Source: Anagrus nilaparvatae (Eukaryota > Arthropoda > Insecta > Hymenoptera > Mymaridae). Taken from it: 64,000 nt of DNA. Location of the stretch: NCBI GenBank assembly GCA_022575985.1, contig JAKSXM010000040.1, forward strand, positions 14,712,001 through 14,776,000, given 5' to 3'. The position numbers and the translations under genes are program-made. Shown piece by piece: positions 59,089-64,000 of the stretch. The first letter of the stretch is position 1. The number at the start of each line of letters is the position of its first letter. The notes beneath the pieces were generated by a model. That model did not search any database and was not told the DNA's origin. It worked only from the letters and a program-made list of their open reading frames with translations.

Positions 59089-59138
59089 ATTGCATTACCC
59101 CAGCCCAGCAAATACTTCATGGGCTGCGGTAATGCAAT
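59089..59138. repeat. Short hairpin, 19-bp arms
   Basis: ATTGCATTACCCCAGCCCA and TGGGCTGCGGTAATGCAAT pair at 18 of 19 positions around a 12-nt loop. It lies in a short open plus-strand region. Confidence 0.75.
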
Positions 59139-59151
59139 GGTTGGTATGTAA

Positions 59152-59232
59152 CGGACTTCATCACTGATGGAGATTCTAAGTTAGCTTCTTTTTATAAAAC
59201 TGCAGCTGATGCACTTAACCCACTTGAAGGTA
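59152..59232 (+). other. Possible exon fragment, plus strand
   Basis: ACGGACTTCATCACTGATGG opens a short frame reading TDFITDGDSKLASFYKTAAD, then ALNPLEG, closed by GAAG|GTAAAT, a plausible donor. 'DGDSK' is seen in some mobile-element transposases, but the stretch is too short to assign. Confidence 0.25.
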
Positions 59233-60719
59233 AATATTGATACATCAATTGATTAAGTTGTTGTGCGTTATACTGTATCCTACTTTTTGCGACAACAACA
59301 CATAAGTAAACATTAGATTATGTCAAGCTTCTTTATTTTCTAATAGTCTCAGATTTTTTAATATTTTTTATTAATCAATGGTCACTTTGGTCACAAAAAC
59401 TTACACGTTTTATCTTTTATTCTTTGGTAAATCATTAAATTAAATATGTAGTTTATTTTTTTACATGCTATAAAAATAACCTCTCTTTTCAGGACGAATA
59501 TTTTTAACTTTGCACTATATATCCGAAAATAAATTTTTTCATTATTATTTACTTTTAGCTTTTAATTTTTATTTGACTTATTTATTTTTATTTATTAAAC
59601 ACCATTTCGCTATGTTTATTATAACCTTATTTTTCTTGATTACGAATCAGCTGTTTCGCCGGAAATAGCAGAAACTATAGCAAATATTGGAAAACTTATT
59701 TGCCAACGCTGCATAAAATATAACTTTTTTTTTTTTTAATTTCTCACAAAAAATTTAGACTTCTCAGGAACTAATCAACTTTTTTTAATCGACAACCACC
59801 ATTTTTTTAACTAAAATTTTATTACCTTTTTGATAAAATTTTTAAAAATTAATTTCATCACAATTTTTTTTTTTTTTTTACTTTCAACTCCACTTTTTTT
59901 TATCTACAAATTATTTTTTATCCATACTTTATGGCTCATTTTGTTCATTTTTTACCAATTTATCATTACACATCGGTTTTACCAATTTTTTTTCACTTTT
60001 TACCCAAAAAAAACCTGCTCAAAAAATAGTGGTCCATCCCAAATAATATTCCTGTATAATCATAACTTTTATAATCCATTTTTAAAGTTTATTTCCAAAA
60101 TTAACAGGGCAAGGCCAAAAATATGGACCAAAATTCAAAAAAATTAAAATAAAATAAAAAGAACCTTTTTGCCAAAATTAAATAGTTTAGGCAGTTTCTC
60201 GATAACAATTCTAATTATTTAAAACCATTTTTTAAAGTTTATAACTAAATTTGACCGCCCAAGACTAAAAACGGCGAAAATCGAAAAACTTACATAAAAA
60301 TTAAAAATCAAAAATTCGTGGAATTTTCCGAATAAAAACAGCTTCCCGACATAAAAATACACTAATTTAAATTGAATCTAAAATTACTTGACCAAATTTG
60401 ACCGCCAAAGAAGAAAAATATAGACAAAAATTGAAAAATCTACATATGAATTAAAAATCAAATATTTATGTAATTTTCCGAATAAAAACAGCTTCCCGAC
60501 ATAAAAATACACTAATTTAAATTGAATCTAAAATAACTTGACCAAATCTGACTGTCCAAGATCAAAAATCTAGGCAAAAATTTAAAAACTTGATTTAAAA
60601 TAAAATCATGCATTATAACTATATTTTTACAGTTTCAACCACCTCCTAATATTACTTTTAACAAATTTAAACAATTTTTAAAATTTATTTATTAAAACTG
60701 ACTTAAAAATGGCCAAAAT
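59233..60719. repeat. AT-rich stretch with 150-bp tandem repeats
   Basis: At about 60,250-60,560 a unit containing CCGAATAAAAACAGCTTCCC and GACATAAAAATACACTAATT is repeated with a 150-bp period (60,341 and 60,491), about two and a half copies. The rest is low-complexity, with no gene. Confidence 0.6.
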
Positions 60720-60750
60720 CTAGTCAAAAATCCAAAAATTTATTTTAAAA

Positions 60751-61161
60751 TTGAATGATGCATCCCAAACAATATTTATATTTTCCGCTACTGAAAATGA
60801 CAACATTTTCATAACTTGTGACCGATTGGCTCCTATTACCATCCCCTTACCAAAACTCGGTATAATAAAACTTAACAGTGGTTGTTTGGGCAAATACATG
60901 TATGCTACATTATGGACATCACAAACTAATACTACTTTATTCAACACCCTTGACCTAAATTTAACTTCAATCTTAAATAAAGTAGATGAAAAATATTTAC
61001 GAATTGTTTATACAACCATAAATGAATCCATAAATTTTTCAAACGTTAAAAGTACTTCCTTACAATCAGGATTTGATCTAAGAGACATAATTAAAAAAGC
61101 AAAGAAACTGACTATTTTTTTAATTTTGATAATAATCATTGTAACAATAATTCTACTTTAA
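60751..61161 (+). pseudogene. env-like C-terminal fragment of an insect LTR retroelement, interrupted
   Basis: The plus-strand frame of about 136 residues has features of a retroviral-type envelope C-terminal region: scattered Cys, several potential N-glycosylation sites and a strongly hydrophobic C-terminal segment (about residues 116-136) that looks like a membrane anchor. Its stop codon lies at the junction with the inserted LINE. The region upstream has no recognisable env or pol, so only the 3' part of the element survives. It is an endogenous relic; the call rests on layout, on the downstream remainder, and on the PPT and LTR start. Confidence 0.5.
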
Positions 61162-63115
61162 CTCCGCTATACCGGTCCCAAGCCCGGAGCCTAATAAGGC
61201 AGAGGAAGGAGAAGGGTGGTTCAGGCCGCCTTTTTTCAAGGTTGAAGTAGAATCAAGGATATAGGATACTCTCTGGAACAACTGAGGCTGCCCTATAAAT
61301 CGGGTCTCATGCCTTGCACATCTCCGGGGACATGTTGTATGCTTTACCCCATGTGTCCATGTTGGGAATGCCGCAAACTGCTCATAGTTAGTCTATAAGC
61401 GGTTCTGGAATAACTGAGGCTGCCTATAACCGGGTTTTATGCCTTGTCTTGCCCTCGAGCATTCTTGACAAGCATGCAGCCGCAGACTGCTATCCTAAAA
61501 CTATCCTTGAGGAAGAGGCATATTAAAGGGGCTCCAAGGTTTTCTCCAACCTAACTGCGATATAAGCCACATACAGGGTTGCCTTAGACCTGACGTATTG
61601 GCTCTTAGCATGGGAGAATTCTACCTCGAGCACAGCGAAGAAGCCGATTAAAAGACCACCTTCACCTGATCTGTGGAATGCCTTTTACGACGGCTTGCTA
61701 AAGATTGAGCTTTCGGATGGATGCTCCATGATCGGATACGCGGATGATGTTGCTCTAATCATAACAGCTCGTGAGACAGAGAACCAGCAGAATACCTTGG
61801 ATGAGGCCATGCGCCTTATCAATAGCTGGATGTCGGATCACGGACTAATACTGGCAGTTCCGAAAACGGAGATTGTCCTTCTAACCCAGAGAAGGGTTGA
61901 TACCATATTCGGCGTCAGCTTTGATGACGGAGGCAATCCCCTTATGATCCAGACCAAACCATCGGTCAAATATTTGGGGGTCTTTTAGGATAACAAGTTG
62001 ACCTACAATAGACAATTCCAGCAGGCCTGTGAAAAGGCTGGCCGGGTGACAAAGTCCCTCTCGTGGCTGATGACGAACATCGGCGGTCCCAGATCAGAGA
62101 AGAGGAGGCTGTTGATGACGACAGTCAACTCCATCTTGCTCTACGGTGCAGAGGTGTGGGCGGACAATGTCCGCATAAAAAAGTACTGCAAGAAACTAAA
62201 GGCAGTACAGAGGCAGGGGGTACTTCCAATCGCTTGCTCGTACAAGACAGTATCAGAGCCAGCGATCCAGGTGGTGGCTCCGGTGATTCCCATCGACCTG
62301 CTTGTCTTGGAAAGGCAGGCGATCTATAACCGTGAGGAAGAAGAGCGCGACGTAGCTTCCGTTCGCGCTTGCTCCCACACAATGGAATGTTCGCAGTATA
62401 GGTGGAATGGTGACCCGAGGGGACGTTGGACGCACCGCCTTATCATCGATTTGGAAAGCTGGATGAACCATGATCATGGGGAGGTAGACTTCTACCTCAC
62501 ACAGTTCCTAACTGGTCACGGTAATTTCCGAGATATGCTTTTCAAGTAGCGCAAGGTGACATCTCCGGAACGCTTGCATTGCCCGGGCGAGCTGGATACC
62601 GCTGAGCACACCTTTTTTGGGTGTCCTCGCTTTCGCTGAAAGGCGACCGCCCTTTGTTGAATGGAGGCCGGAAGGAGTCGTTCCGGAAATGCTGCGCAGT
62701 ACCGCTAACTGGTACAGTGTGACAGAGTACGTACGGGAGACACTGTTTAAAAAAAAGGAGGAAGGTTTTCTCTCGTAGGAAAATCTCCTCCTTTATTGAC
62801 AGGGTATGGCGAAAAAAATGCCTTGGCTGCATTGTTTCCGGACCAATGTAATACCTAAACAGGGAGTCCTTGTCCGGATTCTATGATATTTTCATAAATG
62901 CAGGAAGGTGGGGAGTTTAGTGGGTATTGTAATTCCTCCTCAATTGTGTATATCTGGGCAACCCCAGATACTTAAATTATTAAATAGATTATTAAATTTG
63001 AGGTTGAGTCCCACATAACTATACAGTACGCGGTGTATGGTATGCCTAAATGCATTCTCCTCGTCCTACGAAAAAGGCCCCTTCTTGAAGGAACCCAAAA
63101 AAAAAAAAAGAAAAA
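61162..63115 (+). mobile_element. R1-like LINE, 5'-truncated, inserted in the env-like relic
   Basis: From about 61,630 the frame reads LWNAFYDGLLKIELSDG, then GYADDVALI with the intact reverse-transcriptase YADD box (61,737-61,748), and VKYLGVF. A single TAG (61,986-61,988) interrupts the frame, which then continues through RWTHRLIIDLESW and HGEVDFYLTQFLTGHG to another TAG at 62,547, with further stops after a Cys motif (HCPGELDTAEHTFFGC). The 3' UTR contains CCCACATAACTATACAGTACG and ends in a poly-A tract (63,101-63,113). The 5' portion, 61,162-61,630, is GC-rich with two similar segments (ACTGAGGCTGCC) and no clear ORF. Inactive. Confidence 0.82.
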
Positions 63116-63374
63116 TTTACTTAGTATCGGTATATTGGGAATATATTGTCTCGCGGGTTTAAGAACTAATCTTTCTAGACTGATTACAGATACAAGAAAT
63201 TAACGGGACAACATAAGCCAAAGTCCAATAATCACTGAAATCAGTCAACAGGCACTGATTAGTCAACCTATTCAAGTGCCCAGAAATCCAATAATTATCA
63301 TGCCTGCTGAACAATTAGTACACTATAATAGAGGCCAAAGAGCAATAAACGAACTAAGTTGGCACCTTCCATAA
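63116..63374 (+). pseudogene. Remainder of the env-like gene downstream of the LINE
   Basis: An open plus-strand frame resumes directly after the LINE poly-A. It first has a hydrophobic stretch, then a polar tail ending at TAA 63,372-63,374, with one in-frame TAA at 63,201-63,203. A short TACTT-like sequence occurs on both sides of the LINE and may be the target duplication. It is read as the cytoplasmic tail of the same relic envelope gene. Confidence 0.45.
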
Positions 63375-63737
63375 GATTCTGCATTGAAATATTCAAAACT
63401 TATTATATTACTTATCTTAAGATTTTAACGAATAATTTTTAAATATCTTATAAAAAAAAGAGAATAATTTTTAAACTTTTTAATTTTTCTTATATACAAA
63501 CAATTGTTTTCTCAATTATGTATAATCATAATGTATAATCATAGTATATATAATCATAAAACATATATCTTAAAATTATATAGAATCAACAAGTATAATC
63601 AAAAATAATTTTTATCTACTTATATAATTATGTATTGACACAGAAAATGGACAGGAAAATTTTAAAATTATAGTTGCCACCCCCTTTGCAACCCTGCCGT
63701 CAACACCATCTCCCCGACCTAAACCAACCGGGACGAT

Positions 63738-63756
63738 TGGAATGGGGGGAGGGAGA
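63738..63756 (+). other. Polypurine tract
   Basis: TGGAATGGGGGGAGGGAGA, a near-pure purine run, sits immediately before TGTTACGTATG, exactly where the plus-strand primer of an LTR element should be. Confidence 0.6.
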
Positions 63757-64000
63757 TGTTACGTATGTAGGTCAAAATTGATATCCCTAGTATTTGATAA
63801 TAAACCGTTCATCCGATATTATCATAGTATATTCTACATCCGACGACACAAGATCCCACAGGTGCATTTTTGCTGATGCTGACCTGGCACAATAGCGTTA
63901 GACCAAAACTCAGCTATGATATAAAGAAGGAGAGAATTTTGCAACGTAAATTGCATAAATCCCACCTCGCGATTCTTAGTAATAATTAAGGACGCCTCCG
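63757..64000 (+). mobile_element. Start of a 3' LTR, runs off the window
   Basis: Begins TGTTACGTATGTAGG after the polypurine tract. A GATATAAAG at 63,918-63,926 could be the LTR TATA box. The 3' end is not in the window, and no 5' LTR copy is visible. Confidence 0.55.

Noticed and set aside
59830..60147. Hydrophobic 105-codon frame
   Set aside because: The Phe/Ile/Leu richness comes from T-rich low-complexity DNA, so it is not evidence of a membrane protein.
62063..62832. Several alternative frames overlapping the second LINE
   Set aside because: They overlap the recognised R1-type frame and have composition expected of shadow frames.

Overview
This is a eukaryotic window, almost certainly from an insect nuclear genome. 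The background is very AT-rich. Exons are short and bounded by GT...AG introns. R1-type LINEs, an env-bearing LTR retroelement, a tnp2/CACTA-like transposase, many inverted-repeat elements and several satellite arrays surround a few host genes. A SMC1 fragment resembles insect SMC1. The order is not resolved; a parasitoid wasp or another repeat-rich insect would fit. No bacterial feature and no CRISPR array is present.

Host genes. Most coding sequence is in short exons that single open frames do not reveal. Gene A (minus, 22,821 to 1,432) is rebuilt here as 13 exons whose intron phases agree at every junction, apart from one missing base in exon 12. It would encode about 711 residues with the layout of the uncharacterised SAMD3-like animal protein family. 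Gene B (plus, 28,450 to 40,727) is rebuilt as six exons, mostly joined by phase-1 introns, ending in a C-terminal PHD finger. It carries at least two frame breaks. The two genes are divergent, and their 5' ends face each other across about 22.8-28.4 kb.

Mobile DNA in the introns. Intron 3 of gene A holds a frame-broken tnp2/CACTA-like transposase (14.2-16.6 kb) and several foldback elements. Intron 2 of gene B holds a nested set of inverted repeats: 29.4-33.3 kb contains 30.4-32.5 kb, which contains two abutting TTAA-flanked elements. Intron 3 of gene B holds a decayed antisense R1-like LINE (33.9-35.8 kb). The next intron holds more nested palindromes, one rich in AAGCTT.

41-52.9 kb. A giant foldback element of about 11.1 kb (40,965-52,108) sits inside a 13-bp minisatellite. 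Its left arm carries 199-bp tandem repeats with a 993-bp higher-order period. Its centre is a 56-bp satellite of dozens of copies that reverses orientation at about 47,925. Its right arm carries 125-bp repeats and a tRNA-like sequence.

53-64 kb. A GC-rich cluster of small palindromic elements lies at 53.0-54.4 kb. A non-processed, frame-broken C-terminal copy of the cohesin ATPase SMC1 (56.7-58.4 kb, minus) directly follows a USP39-like zinc-finger exon on the same strand. At the right edge, an env-like gene of an LTR retroelement is split by an R1-like LINE. A polypurine tract and the start of a 3' LTR follow and run off the window.

All gene models here are inferences from splice-site and phase agreement; no transcript or database search was available.
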